64,000 nt of DNA from Bugula neritina (taxonomy: Eukaryota > Bryozoa > Gymnolaemata > Cheilostomatida > Bugulidae): contig CAXIUT010000097.1 of assembly GCA_964035545.1 (NCBI GenBank), positions 1-64,000 on the forward strand, given 5' to 3'. The notes beneath the pieces are model-generated. The model searched no databases and was not told the origin of the DNA. It saw only the letters and a list, made by a program, of their open reading frames with translations. Shown piece after piece: positions 1 through 13,025 of this stretch. Numbering within the stretch: position 1 is the first letter of the stretch; each line of letters opens with the position of its first letter. A program made the position numbers and the translations under genes.

Positions 1-456
1 AGTGTATTTCAGTATGTTGCAGTATATTTTAGTATGTTGCAGTATGTTGCAGTGTGTCGCAGTATATTTCAGTATGTAGCAGTGTATTTCAGTATTTTGC
101 AGTATATTTCAATGTGTTGCACTGTAATTCAATATGTTACAGTGTATTTTAGTATGTTGCAGTAAGTTGCAGTGTGTTGCAGTATATTTCAGTATTTTGC
201 AGTGTATTTCAGTATGTTGCAGTGTATTTTAGTATGTTGCAGTAAATTGCAGTGTGTTGCAGTATATTTCAGTATGTTGTAGTATTTTGCGGTGTATTTG
301 AATGTGTTGCAGTGTATTTCAGTATGTTGCAGTGTTTTTCAATGTGTTAGAGTTTATTTCAGTATATTATCGTATATTTAGGTATGTTGCAGTATATTTC
401 AATGTGTTGCAGTGTATTTCAATATGTTGTAGTATGTTGCAGTGTATTTCAGTATG
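1..456 (-). repeat. 20-bp satellite array, inverted segment
   Basis: The + strand here reads agtatgttgcagtgtatttc-like units, the reverse complement of the monomer that fills the window from 1007 onward. Taken as reverse complement, the whole 456 bp lines up without a length change on 3622-4077. It carries the same private variants, including the attacag change (3952-3958) and the ataaactct change (3721-3729). The same stretch also exists at 19269-19724. The segment runs off the left edge, so its true extent is unknown. No gene lies here: an open frame that starts at 302 and runs into the LINE is a chimera of satellite and transposon sequence. Confidence 0.95.
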
Positions 457-480
457 TTTGTTTGTTTGTTTGTTTGTTTG
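457..480 (-). repeat. (CAAA)6 LINE 3' tail
   Basis: Six exact TTTG units on +, that is CAAA on the minus strand, lie between the LINE 3' UTR and the inverted satellite. Several LINE clades end in short microsatellites instead of poly(A). The position, immediately after the AATAAA hexamer and at the exact edge of the foreign DNA, makes this the element's 3' terminus, not an unrelated microsatellite. Confidence 0.8.
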
Positions 481-481
481 G

Positions 482-487
482 TTTATT
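482..487 (-). promoter_or_regulatory. possible LINE polyadenylation hexamer AATAAA
   Basis: TTTATT on + reads AATAAA on the minus strand and sits one base before the CAAA tail. Its place at the 3' end of the LINE fits a polyadenylation signal, but the match is only six bases in AT-rich DNA. Confidence 0.3.
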
Positions 488-632
488 TCATCAAAGGTAT
501 TTAATAACACAAGGACATTAGAAAATGCCAAGGAGGCGATGATGAGGCCCATTGCGCTATAGCCTAGCTAGTCATGCGCGGGCCAACACGAGCTGACAGC
601 GACTCTATCCAGAAAAATACAAAAAAATACAA

Positions 633-1004
633 CTATTCTAACAGATAAAGCCTCAACTTCCTCCCAAATTCATTAGGGTTGCTAATTGACCGTAAAGGGA
701 TTGGCAGTTCATTCCATAGTGCCACCTCCTGATAACAGTTTCTCCTGTGACCTGCTGCTGTTTGAGAGTGAGGAAGGGGGAGATTTATGAATGATTGACG
801 TGTATTGATAGAGTGAGTGGGAAAAAAATTGTCAGAGTAGAAAAAAGAATGAGCTTTCTTTAACACTTTAAAACGGTAAATCTGGTATATTGAGAGAACT
901 TTATGCTTAGTAAATAGAGGCGCTGATGGATGGTCAAACGGTTTTTTGTTCATGATACGCATTACCTTTTTTTGAAAAATAAAAATCTTGTTTAGATGGG
1001 TATT
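633..1004 (-). pseudogene. LINE reverse transcriptase, C-terminal remnant
   Basis: The frame has 123 codons with no internal stop and ends in TAG at 633-635. It has the usual features of the region after the polymerase fingers and palm in animal LINE ORF2 proteins: IFQKKVMRIM at residues 9-18 (family form LQKRAIRII), NTR at 67-69, and WNELP at 97-101 followed by basic and leucine-rich residues to the end (family form WNSLP...L+..L). The catalytic YADD-type motif, the rest of the polymerase and the endonuclease are absent, so it is a dead fragment. An open frame continues upstream to 1055, but its first 17 residues are satellite translation (MLQCISVCCS...), so no start codon is genuine. The clean frame suggests a fairly young insertion. 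Confidence 0.85.
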
Positions 1005-1040
1005 AGCTGCAACACACTGCGACATACTGCAACATACTGA

Positions 1041-3548
1041 AATACACTGCAACACATTGAAATATACTGCAATGTACCGAAATATATGGTAAACTACTGA
1101 AATATACTGTCACACATTGAAAAATACTGCAACATACTGAAATATACTGCGACACATTGCAATATACTGTAGCATACTGAAATACGCTGTAGCACACTGA
1201 AATACACTGCAACTCACTGAAATATACTGCAAAATACTGGAATACACTGCTACATACTGAAATATACTGCGACACACTACAACATGCTGCAACATACTGA
1301 AGTATACTGCAACATACTGAAATACACTGTAAAATACTGAAATACACTATAACATACTGAAATATACTGCAACATACTGAAAAATACTGCTACATACTGA
1401 AATATACTGCCACACACTGCAACATACTGCAACATACCAGAACACACTGCAAAATACTAAAATACACTGTAACATACTGAAGTATACTGCAACATACTGA
1501 AATACACTGCTACATACTGAAATATACTGCAACACACAGCAACATACTGCAACATACTAGAATACAATGTAACCTAATGAAATACACTGCAACACATTGA
1601 AATATACTGCAAAATACTGAAATACACTGCTATATACTGAAATGTACTGCAACACACTACAACATACTGCAACATGCTAAAATATACTGTAAAATACTGA
1701 AATACCCTGCAAAATACTGAAATACACTGTAACATACTGAAGTATACTGCAACATACTGAAATACACTGTAACATATTGGAATACACTGCAACACATTGA
1801 AATATACTGCAACACACCTAAATATACGGTAATATACCAAAATATACTGTAACACATTTAAAAACACTGCAACCTACTGAAATACACTGCAACACACTGA
1901 AATACACTGCAAAAGACTGTAACACACTGAAATATACTGCAACACACTGCACTTTACTGCAACATACTAAAATATACTGCAACATACTGAAATACACTGC
2001 AAAATACTGAAATATACTGCAACACACTGCAACTTACTGCAACATACTAAAATACACTGTAACATATTGAATTACACTGCAACACATTGAAATATAGTGC
2101 AAAATACTGAAATACACTGCTACATACTGAAATATACTGCGACACACTGCAACATACTGCAACATACTAAAATATACTGCAACATACTAAAATACACTGC
2201 AAAATACTGAAATACACTGTAACATACTGAAATATACTGCAACATACTGAAATACACTGCTACATACTGAAATATACTGCAAAATACTGCAACATACTAA
2301 AATACAATGTAACATATTGAAATACACTGCAACACATTGAAATATACTGCAAAATACTGAAATACACTGCTACATACTGAAATATACTGCGACACACTGC
2401 AACATACTGCAACATACTAAAATACACTGCAACATACTGAAATACACTGCAGAATACTGAAATACACTGTAACATACTGAAATATACTGCAAAATACTGA
2501 AATACACTGCTACATACTGAATTATACTGCAACACACTGCGACATACTGCAACATACTGAAATACACTGTAACATATTGAAATACACTGCAACACATTGA
2601 AATATACTGCAATGTACCGAAATATATGGTAAACTACTGAAATATACTGTCACACATTGAAAAATACTGCAACATACTGAAATATACTGCGACACATTGC
2701 AATATACTGTAGCATACTGAAATACGCTGTAGCACACTGAAATACACTGCAACTCACTGAAATATACTGCAAAATACTGGAATACACTGCTACATACTGA
2801 AATATACTGCGACACACTACAACATACTGCAACATACTAAAGTATACTGCAACATACTGAAATACACTGTAAAATACTGAAATACACTATAACATACTGA
2901 AATATACTGCAACATACTGAAATATACTGCTACATACTGAAATATACTGCCACACACTGCAACATACTGCAACATACCAGAACACACTGTAACATAATGA
3001 AATACACTGCAACACATTGAAATATACTGCAAAATACTGAAATACACTGCTATATACTGAAATACACTGCAACACACTACAACATACTGCAACATACGAA
3101 AATATACTGCAACATACTGAAATACACTGCAAAATACTGAAATACACTGTAACATACTGAAGTATACTGCAACATACTGAAATACACTGCTACATACTTA
3201 AATATACTGCAACACACAGCAACATACTGCAACATACTAAAATACACTGTAACATATTGGAATAAACTGCAACACATTAATTATACTGCAAAATACTGAA
3301 ATACACTGCTACATACTGAAATATACTGCAACATACTGCAACATACTGAAATACACTGCAACACATTCAAATACACCGCAAAATACTACAACATACTGAA
3401 ATGCATTGTAACATATTGAAATACACTGCAACGCATCGAAATATACTGCAATGTACCGAAATATATTGTAAAGTACTGTAATATACTGTCACACATTGAA
3501 AAACACTGCAACATACTGAAATATACTGCGACACATTGCAATATACTG
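1041..3548 (+). repeat. Duplicated array segment A, copy 1
   Basis: It aligns with 15339-17906 (offset 14298 up to about 1.7 kb, then 14358) and, within the larger duplication, with about 42055-44622. The 60-bp change in offset is an in-register loss of three 20-mers in this copy near 1.7 kb. Shared landmarks include tatactgtcacacattg, the cacctaaatatacggtaata stretch and the nine-base step cattaattatact-like unit near 3275. Confidence 0.85.
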
Positions 3549-5090
3549 CAACACACTGAAATATAGTGCTACATACTGAAATATACTGCAACATACTGCA
3601 ACATAGTGAAATACACTGTAACATACTGAAATACACTGCAACATACTACAACATATTGAAATACACTGCAACACATTGAAATATACTGCAACATACCTAA
3701 ATATACGATAATATACTGAAATAAACTCTAACACATTGAAAAACACTGCAACATACTGAAATACACTGCAACACATTCAAATACACCGCAAAATACTACA
3801 ACATACTGAAATATACTGCAACACACTGCAATTTACTGCAACATACTAAAATACACTGCAACATACTGAAATACACTGCAAAATACTGAAATATACTGCA
3901 ACACACTGCAACTTACTGCAACATACTAAAATACACTGTAACATATTGAATTACAGTGCAACACATTGAAATATACTGCAAAATACTGAAATACACTGCT
4001 ACATACTGAAATATACTGCGACACACTGCAACATACTGCAACATACTAAAATATACTGCAACATACTGAAATACACTGCAAAATACTGAAATACACTGTA
4101 ACATACTGAAATATACTGCAACATACTGAAATACACTGCTACATACTGAAATATACTGCAAAATACTGCAACATACTAAAATACAATGTAACATATTGAA
4201 ATACACTGCAACACATTGAAATATACTGCAAAATACTGAAATACACTGCTACATACTGAAATATACTGCGACACACTGCAACATACTGCAACATACTAAA
4301 ATACACTGCAACATACTGAAATACACTGCAGAATACTGAAATACACTGTAACATACTGAAATATACTGCAAAATACTGAAATACACTGCTACATACTGAA
4401 TTATACTGCAACACACTGCGACATACTGCAACATACTGAAATACACTGCAACACATTGAAATATACTGCAATGTACCGAAATATATGGTAAACTACTGAA
4501 ATATACTGTCACACATTGAAAAATACTGCAACATACTGAAATATACTGCGACACATTGCAATATACTGTAGCATACTGAAATACGCTGTAGCACACTGAA
4601 ATACACTGCAACTCACTGAAATATACTGCAAAATACTGGAATACACTGCTACATACTGAAATATACTGCGACACACTACAACATGCTGCAACATACTAAA
4701 GTATACTGCAACATACTGAAATACACTGTAAAATACTGAAATACACTATAACATACTGAAATATACTGCAACATACTGAAATATACTGCTACATACTGAA
4801 ATATACTGCCACACACTGCAACATACTGCAACATACCAGAACACACTGCAAAATACTGAAATACACTGTAACATACTGAAGTATACTGCAACATACTGAA
4901 ATACACTGCTACATACTGAAATATACTGCAACACACAGCAACATACTGCAACATACTAGAATACACTGTAACCTAATGAAATACACTGCAGCACATTGAA
5001 ATATACTGCAAAATACTGAAATACACTGCTATATACTGAAATGTACTGCAACACACTACAACATACTGCAACATGCTAAAATATACTGCA
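3541..5090 (+). repeat. Duplicated array segment B, empty-site copy
   Basis: It aligns with 19188-21280. The offset is 15647 up to the hAT target and 16190 beyond it. The step is 543 bp, exactly the 535-bp element plus one 8-bp target duplication. The unoccupied target is actgctac at 4245-4252. Apart from that step the offsets are constant, so the two copies differ otherwise by substitutions only. Confidence 0.9.
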
Positions 5091-5381
5091 AAATACTGAA
5101 ATACTCTGCAAAATACTGAAATACACTGTAACATACTGAAGTATACTGCAACATACTGAAATACACTTCTACATACTGAAATATGCTGCAACACACAGCA
5201 ACATACTGCAACATACTAAAATACACTGTAACATATTGGAATACACTGCAACACATTGAAATATACTGCAACACACCTAAATATACGGTAATATACCAAA
5301 ATATACTGTAACACATTTAAAAACACTGCAACCTACTGAAATACACTGCAACACACTGAAATACACTGCAAAAGACTGTAA

Positions 5382-8286
5382 CATACTAAAATATACTGCA
5401 ACATACTGAAATACACTGCAAAATACTGAAATATACTGCAACACACTGCAACTTACTGCAACATACTAAAATACACTGTAACATATTGAATTACACTGCA
5501 ACACATTGAAATATAGTGCAAAATACTGAAATACACTGCTACATACTGAAATATACTGCGACACACTGCAACATACTGCAACATACTAAAATATACTGCA
5601 ACATACTGAAATACACTGCAAAATACTGAAATACACTGTAACATACTGAAATATACTGCAACATACTGAAATACACTGCTACATACTGAAATATACTGCA
5701 AAATACTGCAACATACTAAAATACAATGTAACATATTGAAATACACTGCAACACATTGAAATATACTGCAAAATACTGAAATACACTGCTACATACTGAA
5801 ATATACTGCGACACACTGCAACATACTGCAACATACTAAAATACACTGCAACATACTGAAATACACTGCAGAATACTGAAATACACTGTAACATACTGAA
5901 ATATACTGCAAAATACTGAAATACACTGCTACATACTGAATTATACTGCAACACACTGCGACATACTGCAACATACTAAAATACACTGTAACATATTGAA
6001 ATACACTGCAACACATTGAAATATACTGCAATGTACCGAAATATATGGTAAACTACTGAAATATACTGTCACACATTGAAAAACACTGCAACATACTGAA
6101 ATATACTTCGACACATTGCAATATACTGTAGCATACTGAAATACGCTGTAGCACACTAAAATACACTGCAACTCACTGAAATATACTGCAAAATACTGGA
6201 ATACACTGCTACATACTGAAATATACTGCGACACACTACAACATACTGCAACATACTAAAGTATACTGCAACATACTGAAATACACTGTAAAATACTGAA
6301 ATACACTATAACATACTGAAATATGCTGCAACATACTGAAATATACTGCTACATACTGAAATATACTGCCACACACTGCAACATACTGCAACATACCAGA
6401 ACACACTGCAAAATACTGAAATACACTGTAACATACTGAAGTATACTGCAACATACTGAAATACACTGCTACATACTGAAATATACTGCAACACACAGCA
6501 ACATACTGCAACATACTAAAATACACTGTAACATATTGGAATACACTGCAACACATTAATTATACTGCAAAATACTGAAATACACTGCTACATACTGAAA
6601 TATACTGCAACATACTGCAACATACTGAAATACACTGCAACACATTCAAATACACCGCAAAATACTACAACATACTGAAATGCACTGTAACATATTGAAA
6701 TACACTGCAACGCATTGAAATATACTGCAATGTACCGAAATATATGGTAAACTACTGCAATATGCTGTCACACATTGAAAAACACTGCAACATACTGAAA
6801 TATACTGCGACACATTGCAATATACTGTAACATACTGAAATATACTGCGATACACTGCAACATACTGCAACATACTAAAATATACTGCAACATACTGAAA
6901 TACACTGCAAAATACTGAAATACACTGTAACATACTGAAATATACTGCAACATACTGAAGTACACTCCTACATACTGAAATATACTGCAACTCACTGCAA
7001 CATACTGCAACATACTAAATTACACTGTAACATATTGAAATACACTGCAACACATTGAAATATACTGCAAAATACTGAAATACACTGCTACATACTGAAA
7101 TATACTGCGACACACTGCAACATACTGCAACATACTAAAATATACTGCAACATACTGAAATACACTGCAAAATACTGAAATACACTGTAACATACTGAAA
7201 TATACTGCAACATACTGAAGTACACTCCTACATACTGAAATATACTGCAACTCACTGCAACATACTGCAACATACTAAATTACACTGTAACATATTGAAA
7301 TACACTGCAACACATTGAAATATACTGCAAAATACTGAAATACACTGCTACAACACTGAAATATATTCAACACACGGCAACATACTGCAACATACTAAAA
7401 TATGCTGCAATATACTGAAATACACTGCAAAATACTGAAATACACTGTAACACACTGAAATATACTGCAACATACTGAAATATACTGCTACATGCTGAAA
7501 TATACTGCAACACACTGCAACATACTGCAACATCCTAGAATACACTGTAACCTAATGAAATACACTGCAACACATTGAAATATACTGCAAAATACTGAAA
7601 TACACTGCTATATACTGAAAAGTACTGCAACACACTACAACATACCGCAACATGCTAAAATATACTGCAAAATACTGAAATACCCTGCAAAATACTGAAA
7701 TACACTGTAACATACTGAAGTATACTGCAACATACTGAAATACACTTCTACATACTGAAATATGCTGCAACACACAGCAACATACTGCAACATACTAAAA
7801 TACACTGTAACATATTGGAATACACTGCAACACATTGAAATATACTGCAACACACCTAAATATACGGTAATATACCAAAATATACTGTAACACATTTAAA
7901 AACACTGCAACCTACTGAAATACACTGCAACACACTGAAATACACTGCAAAAAACTGTAACACACTGAAATATACTGCAACACACTGCAATTTACTGCAA
8001 CATACTAAAATATACTGCAACATACTGAAATACACTGCAAAATACTGAAATATACTGCAACACACTGCAACTTATTGCAACATACTAAAATACACTGTAA
8101 CATATTGAATTACACTGCAACACATTGAAATATACTGCAAAATACTGAAATACACTGCTACATACTGAAATATACTGCGACACACTGCAACATACTGCAA
8201 CATACTAAAATATACTGCAACATACTGAAATACACTGCAAAATACTGAAATACACTGTAACATACTGAAATATACTGCAACATACT
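5382..8286 (+). repeat. Duplicated array segment C, copy 1
   Basis: It aligns with 10121-13025 at a constant offset of 4739 bp, so no net indel has accumulated over about 2.9 kb. Both copies share an unusual pair of compensating one-base indels (7351-7380 here and about 12090-12119 there), a strong mark of common descent. Confidence 0.88.
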
Positions 8287-10120
8287 AAAATATGCTGCAA
8301 TATACTGAAATACACTGCAAAATACTGAAATACACTGTAACATACTGAAATATACTGCAACATACTGAAATACACTGCTACATACTGAAATATACTGCAA
8401 AATACTGCAACATACTAAAATACAATGTAACATATTGAAATACACTGCAACACATTGAACTATACTGCAAAATACTGAAATACACTGCTACATACTGAAA
8501 TATACTGCGACACACTGCAACATACTGCAACATACTAAAATACACTGCAACATACTGAAATACACTGCAGAATACTGAAATACACTGTAACATACTGAAA
8601 TATACTGCAAAATACTGAAATACACTGCTACATACTGAATTATACTGCAACACACTGCGACATACTGCAACATACTAAAATACACTGTAACATATTGAAA
8701 TACACTGCAACACATTGAAATATACTGCAATGTACCGAAATATATGGTAAACTACTGAAATATACTGTCACACATTGAAAAATACTGCAACATACTGAAA
8801 TATACTGCGACACATTGCAATATACTGTAGCATACTGAATTACGCTGTAGCACACTGAAATACACTGCAACTCACTGAAATATACTGCAAAATACTGGAA
8901 TACACTGCTACATACTGAAATATACTGCGACACACTACAACATACTGCAACATACTAAAATATACTGCAACATACTGAAATACACTGCAAAATACTGAAA
9001 TACACTGTAACATACTGAAGTATACTGCAACATACTGAAATACACTGCTACATACTGAAATATACTGCAACACACAGCAACATACTGCAACATACTAAAA
9101 TACACTGTAACATATTGGAATACACTGCAACACATTGAAATATACTGCAAAATACTGAAATACACTGCTACATACTGAAATATACTGCAACATACTGCAA
9201 CATACTGAAATACACTGCAACACATTCAAATACACCGCAAAATACTACAACATACTGAAATGCACTGTAACATATTGAAATACACTGTAACATATTAAAA
9301 TATACGGCAACATACTGAAATATACTGCGACACATTGCAATATACTGTAAAATACTGAAATAGGCTGTAGCACACTGAAATACACTGCAACTCACTGAAA
9401 TATACTGCAACATACTGAAATACACTGTAACATATTGAAATATACTGCAACACACTGAAATATACTGCAACATACTGAAATACACTGCTACATACTGAAA
9501 TATACTGCAAAATACTGCAACATACTAAAATACAATGTAACATATTGAAATACACTGCAACACATTGAAATATACTGCAAAATACTGAAATACACTGCTA
9601 CATACTGAAATATACTGCGACACACTGCAACATACTGCAACATACTAAAATATACTGCAACATACTGAAATACACTGCAACACATTCAAATACACCGCAA
9701 AATACTACAACATACTGAAATACACTGTAACACACTGAAATATACTGCAAAATACTGAAATACACTGCTACATACTGAAATATACTGCAACACACTGCGA
9801 CATACTGCAACATACTAAAATACACTGTAACATATTGAAATACACTGCGACTCACTGAAATATGCTGCAACATACTGCAACATAGTGAAATACACTGTAA
9901 CATACTGAAATACACTGCGACATACTACAACATATTGAAAGACACTGCAACACATTGAAATATACTGCAACACACCTAAATATACGGTAATATACCAAAA
10001 TATGCTGTAACACATTTAAAAACACTGCAACCTACTGAAATACACTGCAACACACTGAAATACACTGCAAAATACTGTAACACACTGAAATATACTGCAA
10101 CACACTGCAATTTACTGCAA

Positions 10121-13025
10121 CATACTAAAATACACTGCAACATACTGAAATACACTGCAAAATACTGAAATATACTGCAACACACTGCAACTTACTGCAA
10201 CATACTAAAATATACTGTAACATATTGAATTACACTGCAACACATTGAAATATACTGCAAAATACTGAAATACACTGCTACATACTGAAATATACTGCGA
10301 CACACTGCAACATACTGCAACATACTAAAATATACTGCAACATACTGAAATACACTGCAAAATACTGAAATACACTGTAACATACTGAAATATACTGCAA
10401 CATACTGAAATACACTGCTACATACTGAAATATACTGCAAAATACTGCAACATACTAAAATACAATGTAACATATTGAAATACACTGCAACACATTGAAA
10501 TATACTGCAAAATACTGAAATACACTGCTACATACTGAAATATACTGCGACACACTGCAACATACTGCAACATACTAAAATACACTGCAACATACTGAAA
10601 TACACTGCAGAATACTGAAATACACTGTAACATACTGAAATATACTGCAAAATACTGAAATACACTGCTACATACTGAATTATACTGCAACACACTGCGA
10701 CATACTGCAACATACTAAAATACACTGTAACATATTGAAATACACTGCAACACATTGAAATATACTGCAATGTACCGAAATATATGGTAAACTACTGAAA
10801 TATACTGTCACACATTGAAAAATACTGCAACATACTGAAATATACTGCGACACATTGCAATATACTGTAGCATACTGAAATACGCTGTAGCACACTGAAA
10901 TACACTGCAACTCACTGAAATATACTGCAAAATACTGGAATACACTGCTACATACTGAAATATACTGCGACACACTACAACATACTGCAACATACTAAAG
11001 TATACTGCAACATACTGAAATACACTGTAAAATACTGAAATACACTATAACATACTGAAATATACTGCAACATACTGAAATATACTGCTACATACTGAAA
11101 TATACTGCCACACACTGCAACATACTGCAACATACCAGAACACACTGCAAAATACTGAAATACACTGTAACATATTGAAGTATACTGCAACATACTGAAA
11201 TACACTGCTACATACTGAAATATACTGCAACACACAGCAACATACTGCAACATACTAAAATACACTGTAACATATTGGAATACACTGCAACACATTAATT
11301 ATACTGCAAAATACTGAAATACACTGCTACATACTGAAATACACTGCAACATACTGCAACATACTGAAATACACTGCAACACATTCAAATACACCGCAAA
11401 ATACTACAACATACTGAAATGCACTGTAACATATTGAAATACACTGCAACGCATTGAAATATACTGCAATGTACCGAAATATATGGTAAACTACTGAAAT
11501 ATACTGTCACACATTGAAAAACACTGCAACATACTGAAATATACTGCGACACATTGCAATATACTGTAACATACTGAAATATACTGCGATACACTGCAAC
11601 ATACTGCAACATACTAAAATATACTTCAACATACTGAAATACACTGCAAAATACTGAAATACACTGTAACATACTGAAATATACTGCAACATACTGAAGT
11701 ACACTCCTACATACTGAAATATACTGCAACTCACTGCAACATACTGCAACATACTAAATTACACTGTAACATATTGAAATACACTGCAACACATTGAAAT
11801 ATACTGCAAAATACTGAAATACACTGCTACATACTGAAATATACTGCGACACACTGCAACATACTGCAACATACTAAAATGTACTGCAACATAATGAAAT
11901 ACACTGCAAAATACTGAAATACACTGTAACATACTGAAATATACTGCAACATACTGAAGTACACTCCTACATACTGAAATATACTGCAACTCACTGCAAC
12001 ATACTGCAACATACTAAATTACACTGTAACATATTGAAATACACTGCAACACATTGAAATATACTGCAAAATACTGAAATACACTGCTACAACACTGAAA
12101 TATATTCAACACACGGCAACATACTGCAACATACTAAAATATGCTGCAATATACTGAAATACCCTGCAAAATACTGAAATACACTGTAACACACTGAAAT
12201 ATACTGCAACATACTGAAATATACTGCTACATGCTGAAATATACTGCAACACACTGCAACATACTGCAACATACTAGAATACACTGTAACCTAATGAAAT
12301 ACACTGCAACACATTGAAATATACTGCAAAATTTTGAAATACACAGCTATATACTGAAATGTACTGCAACACACTACAACATACTGCAACATGCTAAAAT
12401 ATACTGCAAAATACTGAAATACCCTGCAAAATACTGAAATACACTGTAACATACTGAAGTATACTGCAACATACTGAAATACACTTCTACATACTGAAAT
12501 ATGCTGCAACACACAGCAACATACTGCAACATACTAAAATACACTGTAACATATTGGAATACACTGCAACACATTGAAATATACTGCAACACACCTAAAT
12601 ATACGGTAATATACCAAAATATACTGTAACACATTTAAAAACACTGCAACCTACTGAAATACACTGCAACACACTGAAATACACTGCAAAAGACTGTAAC
12701 ACACTGAAATATACTGCAACACACTGCAATTTACTGCAACATACTAAAATATACTGCAACATACTGAAATACACTGCAAAATACTGAAATATACTGCAAC
12801 ACACTGCAACTTACTGCAACATACTAAAATACACTGTAACATATTGAATTACACTGCAACACATTGAAATATACTGCAAAATACTGAAATACACTGCTAC
12901 ATACTGAAATATACTGCGACACACTGCAACATACTGCAACATACTAAAATATACTGCAACATACTGAAATACACTGCAAAATACTGAAATACACTGTAAC
13001 ATACTGAAATATACTGCAACATACT
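10121..13025 (+). repeat. Duplicated array segment C, copy 2
   Basis: Partner of 5382-8286 at +4739. The first part of this copy (10.67-11.6 kb) also aligns with about 27.96-28.9 kb at an offset of 17287. Confidence 0.88.

Larger units (their letters stand above)
457..1006 (-). mobile_element. 5'-truncated LINE (non-LTR retrotransposon) fragment
   Basis: About 550 bp of non-satellite sequence sits between the two array orientations. Read on the minus strand it has the order expected of a LINE 3' end: the tail of a reverse-transcriptase reading frame (1004 to 633), a stop (633-635), about 145 bp of 3' UTR, an AATAAA hexamer (482-487) and a six-copy CAAA tail (457-480). Most of the element is missing, as in ordinary 5' truncation during target-primed reverse transcription. 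The reading frame fits CR1/L2/Jockey-like clades, but the clade cannot be fixed from 123 residues. No target-site duplication can be assessed because the flanks lie in opposite orientations. The junction at 1006/1007 passes directly into satellite. Confidence 0.85.

Noticed and set aside
457-480. Independent (TTTG)n microsatellite
   Set aside because: It lies exactly between the LINE 3' UTR and the satellite, next to an AATAAA hexamer on the minus strand, so it is better explained as the LINE tail.
302-562. 86-codon plus-strand open frame
   Set aside because: It begins in the inverted satellite, crosses the TTTG repeat and ends in the antisense of the LINE 3' UTR, so it is a chimera of unrelated sequence.
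457-1006. Twin-priming inversion as the cause of the orientation flip
   Set aside because: Twin priming inverts part of the LINE itself, not the host DNA beside it, and the LINE fragment here is in one continuous orientation.
1005-1055. N-terminal extension of the LINE frame (17 codons)
   Set aside because: These codons are satellite sequence upstream of the LINE junction; the element is truncated and has no native start here.
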